Assembly (NCBI RefSeq): GCF_039511225.1
Contig: NZ_CP154261.1
Coordinates: forward strand, 5,518,001 to 5,582,000
Reading direction: 5' to 3'
Length of the DNA stretch: 64,000 nt
From: Sphingobacterium multivorum
Lineage (GTDB): Bacteria > Bacteroidota > Bacteroidia > Sphingobacteriales > Sphingobacteriaceae
Both the position numbers and the translations under genes were made by a program. Positions 44,158 to 54,328 of the stretch are shown piece by piece. The notes beneath the pieces are model-generated. The model was not told the origin of the DNA. It worked only from the letters and a program-made list of their open reading frames with translations, and did not search any database. The stretch's first letter is position 1. The number at the start of each line of letters is the position of its first letter.

Positions 44158-44916
44158 TTAATAATCCTTGGAAGAGAACAAATCACCGATTTTAGAAAAG
44201 ATACCCGTCTGAGGTTTTAGACCTTTTAGTTCTCGCTCCAGGTTTAACGCTTCTCGTCTTGTGAGCACGTGCATGCTCATTTTTTGGTCGACTTCTGGCC
44301 TATCGTGCTTATCGGTTTTCACAGCTGCAATCTGATCGATGACATCCACGCCTTTGACCAGCTCACCAAATACGGTATAATTCCAATCCAAATGCGGAGC
44401 GCCACCAATAGTCGTATACGCCTGACGTTGCACTTCCGAAAATTTCTTACCGTTCATTCGTGTTTGCTCCAAACGATCGAGGTCTTCAGGGGTGAATACC
44501 TTTCCCTGAACGAGATAAAATTGAGAACCTGAAGAAGCCTTTGCGGGATTATTATCTCGAGCCGCTCCGATAGTACCTTTTTTATGGAATAAACCATCCT
44601 GAATCTCTGCAGGAATTGTATACCCTGGTCCTCCATTACCCAATTGAGCGCCGCCAACGGCATTTCTTGAATCAGGATCACCACCCTGAATCATAAAATT
44701 CTGGATGACACGATGGAACAAAGTCCCGTCGTAATATTTACTTTTTGCCAATTTGACAAAGTTATCCCGATGTTTAGGTGTCTCATTATACAACCGCAGC
44801 ACACAGGTCCCCTTGTCAGTAACGATCTGTACATATTTAAACTCGGGTTTAGCCGCAAATGCCAAAACCTGCAGAAAGCAGAATACTGCTATTAAACTAG
44901 CCTTTAAAAATTTCAT
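44158..44916 (-). CDS. Exported cyclophilin-type peptidyl-prolyl isomerase
   Basis: 252 residues with a signal peptide (1-22, ending VLAFAAK). The cyclophilin domain has LFHRVIQNFMIQGGDPDSRN (catalytic Arg and the FMIQGGD core), GSQFYLVQGKVFTPEDL and YTVFGELVKGVDVIDQI. It catalyses cis-trans isomerisation of Xaa-Pro bonds during folding of periplasmic proteins. About 40 C-terminal residues extend beyond the domain. Gene is flanked by xth and a small unknown gene on the same strand. Confidence 0.94.
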   Translation of the reverse strand: MKFLKASLIAVFCFLQVLAFAAKPEFKYVQIVTDKGTCVLRLYNETPKHRDNFVKLAKSKYYDGTLFHRVIQNFMIQGGDPDSRNAVGGAQLGNGGPGYTIPAEIQDGLFHKKGTIGAARDNNPAKASSGSQFYLVQGKVFTPEDLDRLEQTRMNGKKFSEVQRQAYTTIGGAPHLDWNYTVFGELVKGVDVIDQIAAVKTDKHDRPEVDQKMSMHVLTRREALNLERELKGLKPQTGIFSKIGDLFSSKDY

Positions 44917-44974
44917 CTGTTAATAATTATATGCTCCCAATTAGAACTTCCAATTTTTTCAATTGTGCTATCTT

Positions 44975-45322
44975 CTAGATAACGTTTAATTCCTCAAAAT
45001 AATTTATGATCAAGGACTTCATAATCAGTTCTTGTTCCAAAAGCGTATAGTTAGGAATAGGTTTTACCAATTCCCAATGTGGCCACCCCTCTTCATCCAG
45101 ACCTTTCAGATTATAAAATCCCATTGCACTGAAAAGACGACAGGTCGCAATGTGCATCAATTCTTCTTTTTCCCGTTTTGAGAACTTTTGAGCACCTTTA
45201 CCCAATTCCTGAACACCAATGAGGAATAAACAGACTTTGATGTCCGGCTTTTCCATATCGAATAGTGAAGCAATTTCATCCTGTAGAATGCTCCACTTCT
45301 TATTTACTTCTGCTGCCTTCAT
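44975..45322 (-). CDS. Conserved small protein of unknown function
   Basis: 115 residues, no signal peptide or membrane segment, predicted all-helical, with phrases KVCLFLIGVQELGKGAQKF and LFSAMGFYNLKGLDEEGWPHWEL. I do not recognise a domain; the sequence pattern suggests a structured globular protein rather than a chance frame. It lies 35 bp behind the LMW phosphatase gene on the same strand, so an operon is likely. Confidence 0.75.
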   Translation of the reverse strand: MKAAEVNKKWSILQDEIASLFDMEKPDIKVCLFLIGVQELGKGAQKFSKREKEELMHIATCRLFSAMGFYNLKGLDEEGWPHWELVKPIPNYTLLEQELIMKSLIINYFEELNVI

Positions 45323-45357
45323 TTTTTTGTTTTAAACAAACTAAGATATAAATACAC

Positions 45358-45804
45358 TTATGCCGTTAGATTCCCTCCTTTTGCAATAACCTCTGCACAG
45401 CGCTGATCAATCATCTGAAAAACTGGATCGAACAAATTATCGTCAAAATACGGATCGGGAACAACATCATCTCCTAAAAACAATTTCACTTTGTTCAGGT
45501 CTTCCTTATCAATCACCTGAGCGCATACATCTTCATAATTTTGTCTATCCATCACAAATATAAGATCATATTCGGCAAAAAAATTCGGCTTGAAATGTCG
45601 GGCCCGCTGACCGGAAATATCGACACCATACTTCTTTGCAATGGCTATCGCCCTACGGTCGGGTGCTTCACCAATGTGCCAGTCACCTGTACCCGCCGAC
45701 TCAACGACCCAATTTAATTGATTATCCGCAACTTTTTGTTTTAATATACCATGTGCAAGGGGCGAACGACAGATATTGCCCAAACAAACCATTAAAATTT
45801 TCAT
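45358..45804 (-). CDS. Low-molecular-weight protein-tyrosine phosphatase
   Basis: 148 residues. The P-loop VCLGNICRSP (C8 nucleophile, R14) is at the very start and the general-acid loop is VPDPYFDD. The conserved SAGTGDWHIGEAPDRRA follows the P-loop. Such enzymes dephosphorylate phosphotyrosine proteins, often in exopolysaccharide control, and related ones act in arsenate reduction; no polysaccharide locus is adjacent. Probably co-transcribed with the small gene behind it. Confidence 0.95.
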   Translation of the reverse strand: MKILMVCLGNICRSPLAHGILKQKVADNQLNWVVESAGTGDWHIGEAPDRRAIAIAKKYGVDISGQRARHFKPNFFAEYDLIFVMDRQNYEDVCAQVIDKEDLNKVKLFLGDDVVPDPYFDDNLFDPVFQMIDQRCAEVIAKGGNLTA

Positions 45805-46252
45805 CTCTATAATTAAAAAAAACTATCAAACAAGAGTAATACCGTTCTGCGATCCAACGAAACAAAGTAAAGAACTTTATTAGCTCACACAATCAGGTTC
45901 TCACATTTGCCAATAGCAAAATATCTAATAAATCACCAGGCCAAACCGGCTCAGCATAAAAATACTGGAGCTGTTTTGGCACTTCATTCCGCAAAATAGC
46001 TAAACTAAAATTATTAAGGAAACAACCAGCTTAAAATTGACCTACATGTTACCAAGTGACATAACATTTCCACCAAATTTTCCTGATTTCGCATACAAAA
46101 ACAGCGGAAAAAACCCGCCTAAAAATCATTCTGACCAATAACTGAGTTCATTAAAGCCAATGAAATTAAACAATGCTTAGTAAACCAAGCATAGCGAGTT
46201 CATTACTCCCTTAATGAAAAAACGTGATCATAATACAAAGGATAAAACCTTC

Positions 46253-46335
46253 ATGACTTCGCAGCCACCAACAGCAATGAAAGCAAACTGAAGGTTCTTT
46301 CTGGCCAATAAGATCAGACACTTTCAGAAAAAAAA
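46253..46335. repeat. Dispersed intergenic repeat, copy B
   Basis: Closest partner of copy A, with an identical core of about 29 nt around gcaaactgaaggttctttct. A further 8-bp inverted pair AACCTTCA / TGAAGGTT brackets it. It ends in the A-run that forms the tail of the htrA terminator. Confidence 0.8.
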
Positions 46336-46366
46336 GGTGGCCTAACCTTACGGTTAGAACCACCTA
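46328..46366 (-). terminator. Intrinsic terminator after htrA
   Basis: On the minus strand GGTGG..CTAACC / GGTTAG..CCACC stem followed by eight T residues; 35 bp past the stop codon. Confidence 0.88.
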
Positions 46367-46400
46367 AACTATATTAATCAACCAATTCTTAATTCAACGC

Positions 46401-47954
46401 TTAATATTCTACTGGGAAGCTCAATTGAACAGCACCACCTTGAGGAGATACCCCTTTCAATCGCACAATATTACGTTGTGTTGCGCCAAGCGCAGTTTCA
46501 ACATCGTCTACTGTATTTACAGCTTTTCCATTAACCTCAGTAATGACCAATCCACGCTCTACACCGAAGTAATCAAAGATGCCACCACGATTCACTTGGG
46601 TCACAACAACTCCAGAGTTGACACCCAGCTCTTTTTTCTTCTGAGCTGAAGCAGGAATAAAGCTTGCACCCAATTTATTGTAAATCTCCGTTGCACTTTT
46701 AGAAGCTTTACCGCCGGTATTTGCGGTCTTCAAGGATTCTTCCCCTTTCAATGTCATGGTTACTTGTTTTTCCTTACCATCACGTTTGTAGGTGACATTG
46801 ACCTTATCTCCAGGACGCGCACGACCTATAGTTTCACTTAAGACAGGTGAACCTGTGATCACTTTTCCATTAATCTTGGTCAGGATATCTCCTTTTTTAA
46901 CACCTGCAGCCTCTGCGGCACCACCAGCTACAACGTCTTGAACATACAAGCCATCAACATCTGTAAAACCTTTCTCTTTAGCAAGTTCAGGTGTTATTTC
47001 GGTATAGGTAACACCGATATAACCGCGTTTTACATTACCGTATTCGACAAAGTCATCGACAATCTTTTTCACCAAATTGACCGGAATCGCAAAACCATAA
47101 CCCGCATAGGTTCCTGTCGGAGAAGCGATAGCAGAGTTAATACCAATCAATTCTCCCGAAGCATTCGTCAACGCACCACCACTATTTCCTTTATTGATAA
47201 CAGCATCTGTTTGAATAAAGGATTCTATCGCTGAACTCACCGGGATTTGATCCTGTCCACCACCAAATGGATTACCACGTTGTTGCTGACCTTCACTCAG
47301 AATACCGATCTGACGCCCCTTTGCACTAATGATACCTGCGGTAACTGTAGATTGAAGCCCTAGCGGGTATCCAAAAGCCAACACCCATTCACCGACATTG
47401 ACATTATCTGAGTTACCTAATTTAACCACAGGAAGCCCCTTGCCTGACACTTTCAACAGGGCTAAATCTGTATTCGGATCACGTCCGATCAATTTGGCTT
47501 CAAACGTACGTTTGTCTGTTAATACGACTTCAATTTTATCTGCATCTTCTACGACGTGGTTATTCGTTACAATATAACCATCATCCGAGATAATTACACC
47601 TGATCCGGATGCCTGCACAGGTTGCGCCTGCATTTGACGACGTCCACCACCTTGTGGCATGCCAAAAAACTCTTCAAACATATCGAACGGAGAACCTTGC
47701 GATTGCTGTGATCCTTTACGGCTATAGGTTGTCTTAATATGCACTACACCTGGCGACACTATTGCTGCAGCCTGGGTGAAATCAGGATTGCCTGTTGAAG
47801 ACATAACTCCTGTAGGATTGTTTGCAAAATAAACTTTTTGTTTGTCTTCGAAAGACATACCATCCAACTTCTTATTCTCAATAAGCTTGTAACCACCTAA
47901 TGCTACCGCTCCACCGAAAACAGCCGTTAATAGCGTTAAACCGACCTTATTCAT
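46401..47954 (-). CDS. degP: Periplasmic serine protease, Do/HtrA family
   Basis: 517 residues. Hydrophobic N-terminus (about 4-22) for export, then a trypsin-like domain with the triad H133 (TNNHVVEDAD), D163 (DPNTDLALLKV) and S258 (NKGNSGGALTN), followed by two PDZ domains (about 310-395 and 420-515). A Gln/Gly/Arg-rich linker lies at 82-115. It degrades or holds misfolded envelope proteins. The symbol degP is used in the generic sense; DegQ-like is equally possible. Confidence 0.94.
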   Translation of the reverse strand: MNKVGLTLLTAVFGGAVALGGYKLIENKKLDGMSFEDKQKVYFANNPTGVMSSTGNPDFTQAAAIVSPGVVHIKTTYSRKGSQQSQGSPFDMFEEFFGMPQGGGRRQMQAQPVQASGSGVIISDDGYIVTNNHVVEDADKIEVVLTDKRTFEAKLIGRDPNTDLALLKVSGKGLPVVKLGNSDNVNVGEWVLAFGYPLGLQSTVTAGIISAKGRQIGILSEGQQQRGNPFGGGQDQIPVSSAIESFIQTDAVINKGNSGGALTNASGELIGINSAIASPTGTYAGYGFAIPVNLVKKIVDDFVEYGNVKRGYIGVTYTEITPELAKEKGFTDVDGLYVQDVVAGGAAEAAGVKKGDILTKINGKVITGSPVLSETIGRARPGDKVNVTYKRDGKEKQVTMTLKGEESLKTANTGGKASKSATEIYNKLGASFIPASAQKKKELGVNSGVVVTQVNRGGIFDYFGVERGLVITEVNGKAVNTVDDVETALGATQRNIVRLKGVSPQGGAVQLSFPVEY

Positions 47955-48158
47955 AAACTTATTTCTATTTTAAAATGTCCTAATATATGCTGATAACTTT
48001 TGCTCCTAAAATTACCGATTTTATTCGGATATGTTCAAATGTAATACCATTTCAAGGCCTTCGGAAAATCCGACACGTTAAAAAATGTTAATTGCTAGAC
48101 AAATGCAATCATTTTAACAAATCTTAACTTTTACCCGGTTTTTTGTAACAAAAAAACG

Positions 48159-48166
48159 TATTTTTG
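48159..48166 (+). promoter_or_regulatory. -7 box of dapF
   Basis: TATTTTTG, exact TAnnTTTG, 18 nt before the ATG at 48185. No spaced -33 element. Confidence 0.45.
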
Positions 48167-48184
48167 TTACTACAAATCAACGTA

Positions 48185-48964
48185 ATGGCATCAAAAGTAA
48201 GATTTTCAAAATATCAGGGCGCAGGAAATGACTTCATTTTAGTAGACAACCGCGACAGTGCATTTGACCGCGCAGATGAAGCATTGGTAGAAAAGCTCTG
48301 TAACCGTCGGTTTGGCATTGGTGCCGATGGCTTAATGCTGCTTCAAAACAAGGAAAATTACGATTTTGAGATGATTTATTATAATGCCGACGGCAGAGAA
48401 GGCAGCATGTGTGGTAACGGGGGCCGTTGTATCGTCGCTTTTGCACGCGACTTAGGCATCATTACTGACAAAACTGTCTTTTTGGCAGTAGACGGCATAC
48501 ACCATGCCTCGCTAGCAGCAGACCTTGTCAATCTGCAAATGATCGATGTACAAGATTATACACGTGATGGTGAAGCTTATGTATTACAAACGGGGTCTCC
48601 ACATTATGTTGAGTTTGTAAAAAATCTGCAGGATAAAAATGTCTTCCAAGATGGCTACGCAATTCGCAACAATGCTACTTATGAAAAAGAAGGCATCAAT
48701 GTAAATTTCATTGAAGCGGAAGGAGATGGTTATTTCCTCCGTACTTTTGAGCGCGGTGTTGAAGATGAAACCTATGCCTGCGGCACTGGAGCAACTGCAG
48801 CAGCGATGGCTGTTGCCCTGCAGCAAAATTTAGAAGGTGATATCACTATTCCTATCCGCGTATTAGGAGGGCAGCTTTATATTTCATTCCATAAGAAGGA
48901 CTCCCATTTCTCAGAGGTATTCTTAAAAGGTCCAGCACAATTTGTCTTTGAAGGAAACTATTAG
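48185..48964 (+). CDS. dapF: Diaminopimelate epimerase
   Basis: 259 residues from the ATG at 48185; a TTG seven codons upstream is rejected. The two catalytic Cys are C76 (GSMCGNGGRC) and C199 (YACGTGATA). The opening KYQGAGNDFILVDNR is typical. It interconverts LL- and meso-diaminopimelate for peptidoglycan and lysine synthesis. Other lysine-pathway genes are not adjacent. Confidence 0.97.
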   Translation: MASKVRFSKYQGAGNDFILVDNRDSAFDRADEALVEKLCNRRFGIGADGLMLLQNKENYDFEMIYYNADGREGSMCGNGGRCIVAFARDLGIITDKTVFLAVDGIHHASLAADLVNLQMIDVQDYTRDGEAYVLQTGSPHYVEFVKNLQDKNVFQDGYAIRNNATYEKEGINVNFIEAEGDGYFLRTFERGVEDETYACGTGATAAAMAVALQQNLEGDITIPIRVLGGQLYISFHKKDSHFSEVFLKGPAQFVFEGNY

Positions 48965-49218
48965 ATTTTTAATCCTATAGCGAGTCAGGCTAATTACAAC
49001 CCAAATTTTCAATTCAGGTAAATCAAGCCGTGAAGGACGACCTGTTATCTTTGGTATTTAACGATACCTGTGAACAACTTCATAATGAAGGTTAGTACAG
49101 CATCTTAACGAGGCTATCCCTTGGAATCGATTTTTTAAAATTTCAACGTGCAAATTGCGATTTATGGTATATTTTATTGTATATTAGAAACCTTTATTTA
49201 TAAGGTCCGCTATTTTTA

Positions 49219-52104
49219 ATGCAACAGTCAAAGTCATTTCCAGTATATAAAATCGTTTATTCTATATGTGAGCACCCCTATCTTGGCTATCTTATTGAGC
49301 CACACATGGTCAAACTCAATCCCAACGGGACTTACTCACTACGTTATCAGCGTATATTTAGCAATACTGTCGATGCTTACGCCGCGGAATTGGATGAAGT
49401 AGATTACAAACTGATTCGATTGCTCGATGAAATCGAACAAACGCATCTCATCAAAAAATACTATAAAAAAGCAATTAGACCTGTCGATTTCTTTTCCAAA
49501 GTTTTCGATAAAAAGTTGTATGAACTTCTTCGGCCTAAAATAGATGAAAAAATGATCCAATTTTTTGAAGCTGTTGGAGACAAACCACTTTTCATGATGA
49601 GCAAAGATGGTTATCCAGCAGATCAAGAAATTAAATTGGCAACCTCTGCGGCATCGATTCTATTTCATTTTCGACGAAACGAAGAAGAAACACGTTATTT
49701 CCCGACAATCAAATACGAAAATCAGCGTCTGGAGTTTATGTTCAAAAATGCCATTGTCTTGACCAATGTACAAGCATGGTTACTTTTAAACAATACCCTA
49801 TATTATTTCGATCAGGCCCTTGAGGGCAAGAAGCTCAGCCCTTTCCTGAATAAACGTTACATTTCTGTCGGTAGAAGCACTGAAAAAAAATATTTCGAAA
49901 CCTTTGTATGTGGACTGATTGAACGTTATCATGTCTATGCCGAAGGATTTGAAATTCAGACCCACCAGCACCAAGCAATTCCACTCCTCCATTTGATTTA
50001 TGTCGAGGATGGAGCCTCGCAACTACAACTGCAATTCAAGTACGGACCGCATACCTTTACCGCGGGAGCCGAGAATAAAGTTACTGTTCGTATGGAATAT
50101 AATGCGCAAGATGATCAATATATATTCCACCGTGTCAAACGATCGTTGCAATGGGAAGAACAACAACATGAAAGCTTAAAAAAATTGGGACTACAGGATG
50201 TTGATCTCCAACTCGGCTTATTAACGCCAGCAAACCAAACTGGAAAACGGCTTTCAGTATTTGACTGGATGAACAACCATCAAGAACAACTGGAGGCTCT
50301 TGGATTCCACATTATACAAAATAGTGAAGAAAAACGCTTCTTCATAGGACACACCTCCTTAGATATCTCCATTGATGAAGACAATGATTGGTTTGATATA
50401 AGTGCTATCGCAAAATTTGGGCCTTATGAGATTCCATTTATTCAGCTGCGCAACCATATCCTTAATAATATTAAGGAATTCACCTTACCAAATGGAGAAA
50501 TTGCCATGATTCCGGAAGAATGGTTTGCAAAATACAACCATCTCTTCCAATTTTCTGCAGACCGACATGAGCTCAAACTAAATAAGGTACATATTGGTCT
50601 ACTCTTTGAAATTAGTGAGCATACAAAACTGGTATTTACACGAAAACTACAGAATCTAGCCAACTTTGAAGAGATTGCTGATATTCCCGAACCAAAACAT
50701 TTCAAGGGAAATCTTCGTCCATACCAAAAAGCAGGATACAATTGGTTTAATTTTTTGAAGCAGTATAAATTTGGCGGCTGTCTGGCGGATGATATGGGTT
50801 TAGGTAAAACCATACAGACTTTAGCGTTATTGCAACAGCAAAAAGAACAACTCCAAGACGAACAGGATGTCCGTACCTCACTTTTGGTCTTGCCAACATC
50901 ATTGGTATACAACTGGCAAAAAGAAGCACAGCAATTTGCGCCACAGCTTAATATTCACCTTCATACCGGAAACAACCGCATTAAAGATGCCTCGCTTTTC
51001 GCTAAATATGATCTGGTCATTACTACCTACGGGATTGCCCGTATTGATGAAGAAACCTTGAGTGGCTTTTATTTTAATTACATTATCCTCGATGAGAGCC
51101 AGAATATCAAAAACCCAACTTCCAAATCGTTTAAAGCCATCAAAAGCCTAAAAAGCAAAAACAAATTGGCCTTGAGTGGAACTCCTGTAGAAAATTCCGT
51201 TTCGGATCTTTGGGCACAGATGCACTTCACCAATCCAGGATTACTAGGAAGCTATACCTATTTTCAGAAGGAATTTGTACAGCCCATAGAAAAGAAAAAA
51301 GATGAAGAAAAGGCGCAGCGTCTTCAAGCGATTGTCAAACCTTTTATATTAAGACGTACAAAAGATCAGGTGGCAACAGAATTACCGCCAAAAACTGAAC
51401 AGGTACTTTATTGTGAAATGACTGAAAAACAATCCGAGTTGTACGAAAAAGTCAAATCTGAATATCGCAATGCCATTCTTGACGGACAATTGGACAGCAA
51501 GCCAAAATCTACCCAAATTGCGCTGTTGCAGGGCTTGACAAAGCTCCGACAATTAGCCAATCATCCCCGAATGGTGGATGAGAAGTTCTCGGGTGCTTCC
51601 GGCAAGTTCGACGCTGTCATTGAAACGCTTGAAATGGTCATGCAAAGGGGAAACAAAGTACTGATTTTCTCCCAGTTCGTAAAACAGCTCAATATCTTCC
51701 GTCAGTATTTCGATAATAAAGGAATAAATTATGCCTACCTGGATGGCGGCACAAAGAATCGGGATGAAGCCGTTAGCCAATTTCGTAAAAACAACGATAC
51801 TAAGTTATTCCTTATATCGATAAAAGCAGGTGGGGTGGGACTCAATCTGATTGAAGCGGACTATGTTTTTATTCTGGATCCGTGGTGGAATCCAGCTGTG
51901 GAACAACAGGCCGTAGACCGTTCACACCGCATCGGTCAAACGCGCAATGTATTTATCTATAAATTTATCAGTAAAGATACCGTCGAAGAAAAGATACTGG
52001 CTTTACAGAATAAAAAGAAATCGATTGCACAAAGCCTGATCACGACAGAGGAAAGCTTTATCAAGTCACTATCTCAGGAAGATCTACAGGAACTTTTGGC
52101 CTAA
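49219..52104 (+). CDS. SNF2-family DEAD/DEAH box helicase
   Basis: 961 residues. The last 480 form a SWI2/SNF2 ATPase: Walker A DDMGLGKTIQTLALL (near 523-537), motif II ILDESQNIKNP, motif III LSGTPVEN, and the C-terminal lobe with LISIKAGGVGLNLIEADYV and QAVDRSHRIGQTRNVFIYKF. The N-terminal half (about 1-480) has no recognised domain; it replaces the zinc-finger SWIM domain often seen in bacterial relatives. Such proteins translocate on double-stranded DNA or remodel RNA polymerase complexes (RapA). Single gene; role unknown. Confidence 0.9.
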   Translation: MQQSKSFPVYKIVYSICEHPYLGYLIEPHMVKLNPNGTYSLRYQRIFSNTVDAYAAELDEVDYKLIRLLDEIEQTHLIKKYYKKAIRPVDFFSKVFDKKLYELLRPKIDEKMIQFFEAVGDKPLFMMSKDGYPADQEIKLATSAASILFHFRRNEEETRYFPTIKYENQRLEFMFKNAIVLTNVQAWLLLNNTLYYFDQALEGKKLSPFLNKRYISVGRSTEKKYFETFVCGLIERYHVYAEGFEIQTHQHQAIPLLHLIYVEDGASQLQLQFKYGPHTFTAGAENKVTVRMEYNAQDDQYIFHRVKRSLQWEEQQHESLKKLGLQDVDLQLGLLTPANQTGKRLSVFDWMNNHQEQLEALGFHIIQNSEEKRFFIGHTSLDISIDEDNDWFDISAIAKFGPYEIPFIQLRNHILNNIKEFTLPNGEIAMIPEEWFAKYNHLFQFSADRHELKLNKVHIGLLFEISEHTKLVFTRKLQNLANFEEIADIPEPKHFKGNLRPYQKAGYNWFNFLKQYKFGGCLADDMGLGKTIQTLALLQQQKEQLQDEQDVRTSLLVLPTSLVYNWQKEAQQFAPQLNIHLHTGNNRIKDASLFAKYDLVITTYGIARIDEETLSGFYFNYIILDESQNIKNPTSKSFKAIKSLKSKNKLALSGTPVENSVSDLWAQMHFTNPGLLGSYTYFQKEFVQPIEKKKDEEKAQRLQAIVKPFILRRTKDQVATELPPKTEQVLYCEMTEKQSELYEKVKSEYRNAILDGQLDSKPKSTQIALLQGLTKLRQLANHPRMVDEKFSGASGKFDAVIETLEMVMQRGNKVLIFSQFVKQLNIFRQYFDNKGINYAYLDGGTKNRDEAVSQFRKNNDTKLFLISIKAGGVGLNLIEADYVFILDPWWNPAVEQQAVDRSHRIGQTRNVFIYKFISKDTVEEKILALQNKKKSIAQSLITTEESFIKSLSQEDLQELLA

Positions 52105-52112
52105 ATAAAATA

Positions 52113-52922
52113 TTACTGTTTATATTCATTAATCTTCGCCATATATATCGATGGACGGATACCCGTTACACGCGTAAAAATATTACTAAAAGAAGACAGC
52201 TCGTTGTATCCCACGCGCATAGCTATTTCTAGAATGGAATAGCTATTCTCGGACATCAGCTCCAAAGCTTTTGCAATTCGTATGGCTCTTAAAAACCGAA
52301 TATAACTGATGCCCATATCGTCTTTGAAAAGTCTGGACAACGAGCGGCTACTCATTCCAAAGCGAGCCGCAATCTGTTCTATGGTAAAGGCCTGATCAAT
52401 GTTGCTGTTCAGATATCTAGCCACACTCCTGAGTTTCTCACTTTTAGGATAGGGATGCTGCATCGGGAAAGCATCTATTGGTGAACTTGTATCCGGAATG
52501 ATAGCCATCATCGCGCGCAAGAGACAGTATTTTGAATAATCGGCCGTTTTACTGACCCCTCCGCTCCAATCCTGAGCAAATAAAAACATTTCACGCACCA
52601 GATCATTGCTAAGAAATATATTCGGTACTGAAAGTACGGACGGCATCTGCTGCCGCTCCTTGAAATAAAAACTATATAGCGGGATACGGGAGCTTGTGCT
52701 TTCCAGATGATAGGTTGTATTTGCCGGAATCCACATGTAAAATCTTGCCGGTAAGTACCAGTGCTTCGTTGCCGTAAACACATGAACAATTCCACCTTCG
52801 GCATAGAGCAACCGTGCCTTTTTATGTTTATACTCACGAGAATCGATACGATCGACATACATGTGGTCTATATAAAAATCATATTGATCAGCATCAATAG
52901 CTGCCAGTTTTTCCTCTTCCAT
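52113..52922 (-). CDS. AraC family transcriptional regulator
   Basis: 269 residues. An N-terminal cupin-like sensor domain (about 30-110, GGIVHVFTATKHWYLPARF) is followed by two helix-turn-helix motifs near the C-terminus (IEQIAARFGMSSRSLSRLF and ILEIAMRVGYNELSSFSNIF). It is divergent from the HlyD/MFS efflux pair, which it probably activates in response to an unknown ligand. Convergent with the SNF2 gene, only 8 bp from its stop. Confidence 0.93.
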   Translation of the reverse strand: MEEEKLAAIDADQYDFYIDHMYVDRIDSREYKHKKARLLYAEGGIVHVFTATKHWYLPARFYMWIPANTTYHLESTSSRIPLYSFYFKERQQMPSVLSVPNIFLSNDLVREMFLFAQDWSGGVSKTADYSKYCLLRAMMAIIPDTSSPIDAFPMQHPYPKSEKLRSVARYLNSNIDQAFTIEQIAARFGMSSRSLSRLFKDDMGISYIRFLRAIRIAKALELMSENSYSILEIAMRVGYNELSSFSNIFTRVTGIRPSIYMAKINEYKQ

Positions 52923-53273
52923 AACTTAAAATTACACTTTTCCTACAACATGGCGCAAATGAACATATATTCGTCCGACTATACAAAACAAAACGTTTCT
53001 ATCTCACAGTATCTTTGTACAGCCATAGGCTCATGTGCTCAGAGGAAATTTGCTCGTATTCCGAGTACTCCTGTTTAAGTCAAATACAAAACCAGAAAGA
53101 TTGCTCCTCCGAGTACAGCATAGCTGAACTGGAAGAATGGCTCCGAGACTTTTTGAGCTGGAAGCTTTGATGATTTTAAGGTAAATGGATACGTCTATTG
53201 ACACTTTATAGGCACGTACAAAGTAATAAGCACAGGCAAAGCACACAATTGAAAAACGCGCAATTAAACAACA
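52923..53273. other. Regulatory region between the AraC gene and the efflux operon
   Basis: A perfect TAnnTTTG box on the plus strand (TATCTTTG, 53010-53017) would give a leader of about 250 nt to the HlyD gene. On the minus strand a TTTG and a TTCATTTG element precede the AraC gene. No gene is seen. Confidence 0.5.
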
Positions 53274-54323
53274 ATGAATAAAGAAGATAAAAAAGACAAA
53301 ACAAACGGATTTAATAAAGTGCTCGTCATATTTGCCAGCCTATTATTATTGACCGGTATTGGCGTCTTAGTCAGACACCTCATTTTTACTAATCAGTATG
53401 TCACGACAAATGACGCTCAAATTGATCAATATGTAACACCCATTGCCAGTAGAATCGCTGGTTTTATTAAAGAGGTACGATTTGAGGAAAATCAATATGT
53501 TCATCAAGGCGACACGCTGCTTATTATAGACGCGAGCGAGTATCAAACCAAGGTGGATATGGCGAATGCCGAACTCCAAAGTAGTGAGAGAAATGCCGAG
53601 GTTCTCAGCAAAACAGCCGATGCGGCAGCTAATAGTATTTCGGTTCAAAAGGCAAGATTAGAGGCTGCAAAAGTAAGTGTATGGCAGACCCAACAGGATT
53701 ACAATCGGTTCAAGAATTTATTTGAAGCTGAGGCTGCCACCAAACAGCAGTACGATAATGCCAAAGCAGCATACGATATCGCATTGGCGCAATTGCACGC
53801 CATTACGGAAGAATATAATTCAGCTCAACTGAACAGCAGCAAAGAAAAAGCCAACGAATTGCCGGCAAGAGCTAATATCAATATCAAAAAGGCTGCGAAA
53901 ACAAATGCACAGCTTTTTCTCTCCTATACCGTAGTAACCGCTCCCTACGATGGCTTTGTTGGCAAACGAACGATCCAACCAGGACAATTTGTAAAGGAAG
54001 GCCAGACACTAGCCAACGTCATTAGCGAGGAAAAATGGATCAACGCTAATTTTAGAGAGACTCAACTCGAAAACCTTTCAGAAGGTACTGTAGTCACGAT
54101 ACAGGTTGATGCTTTTCCCAAACTTAGTTTTAAAGGAAAAATTCATTCTTTTTCCCCAGCATCAGGTTCCAAATTTTCCGTGATACCTCAAGACAATGCA
54201 ACCGGAAATTTCGTAAAGATTGAACAACGGATTCCTATTAAAATTGTATTTGATCCAAAACAGGATCTTAAGAAATTGCGTGCCGGTATGAATGTGGTTA
54301 TCCATGCTACCCATCAATCCTAA
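53274..54323 (+). CDS. HlyD-family membrane fusion protein (EmrA-like)
   Basis: 349 residues. One N-terminal membrane helix (about 15-37) precedes the barrel-sandwich (QYVTPIASRIAGFIKEVRFEEN and its partner TAPYDGFVGKRTIQPGQFVKEGQ), separated by a long alpha-helical hairpin (about 95-195). It would link an inner-membrane pump to an outer-membrane channel for drug efflux. It starts the operon with the MFS gene 5 bp later. No TolC gene is present nearby. Confidence 0.93.
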   Translation: MNKEDKKDKTNGFNKVLVIFASLLLLTGIGVLVRHLIFTNQYVTTNDAQIDQYVTPIASRIAGFIKEVRFEENQYVHQGDTLLIIDASEYQTKVDMANAELQSSERNAEVLSKTADAAANSISVQKARLEAAKVSVWQTQQDYNRFKNLFEAEAATKQQYDNAKAAYDIALAQLHAITEEYNSAQLNSSKEKANELPARANINIKKAAKTNAQLFLSYTVVTAPYDGFVGKRTIQPGQFVKEGQTLANVISEEKWINANFRETQLENLSEGTVVTIQVDAFPKLSFKGKIHSFSPASGSKFSVIPQDNATGNFVKIEQRIPIKIVFDPKQDLKKLRAGMNVVIHATHQS

Positions 54324-54328
54324 TTATC

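Larger units (their letters stand above)
45805..46400. other. Non-coding region of about 600 bp
   Basis: Contains copy B of the dispersed repeat and the htrA terminator at its right end. The rest shows only short, non-conserved frames; no RNA gene is recognised. Confidence 0.55.

Noticed and set aside
53031..53246. 71-codon minus-strand frame in the AraC/HlyD gap
   Set aside because: Cys/Ser-rich chance frame within a regulatory region; no homology recognised.
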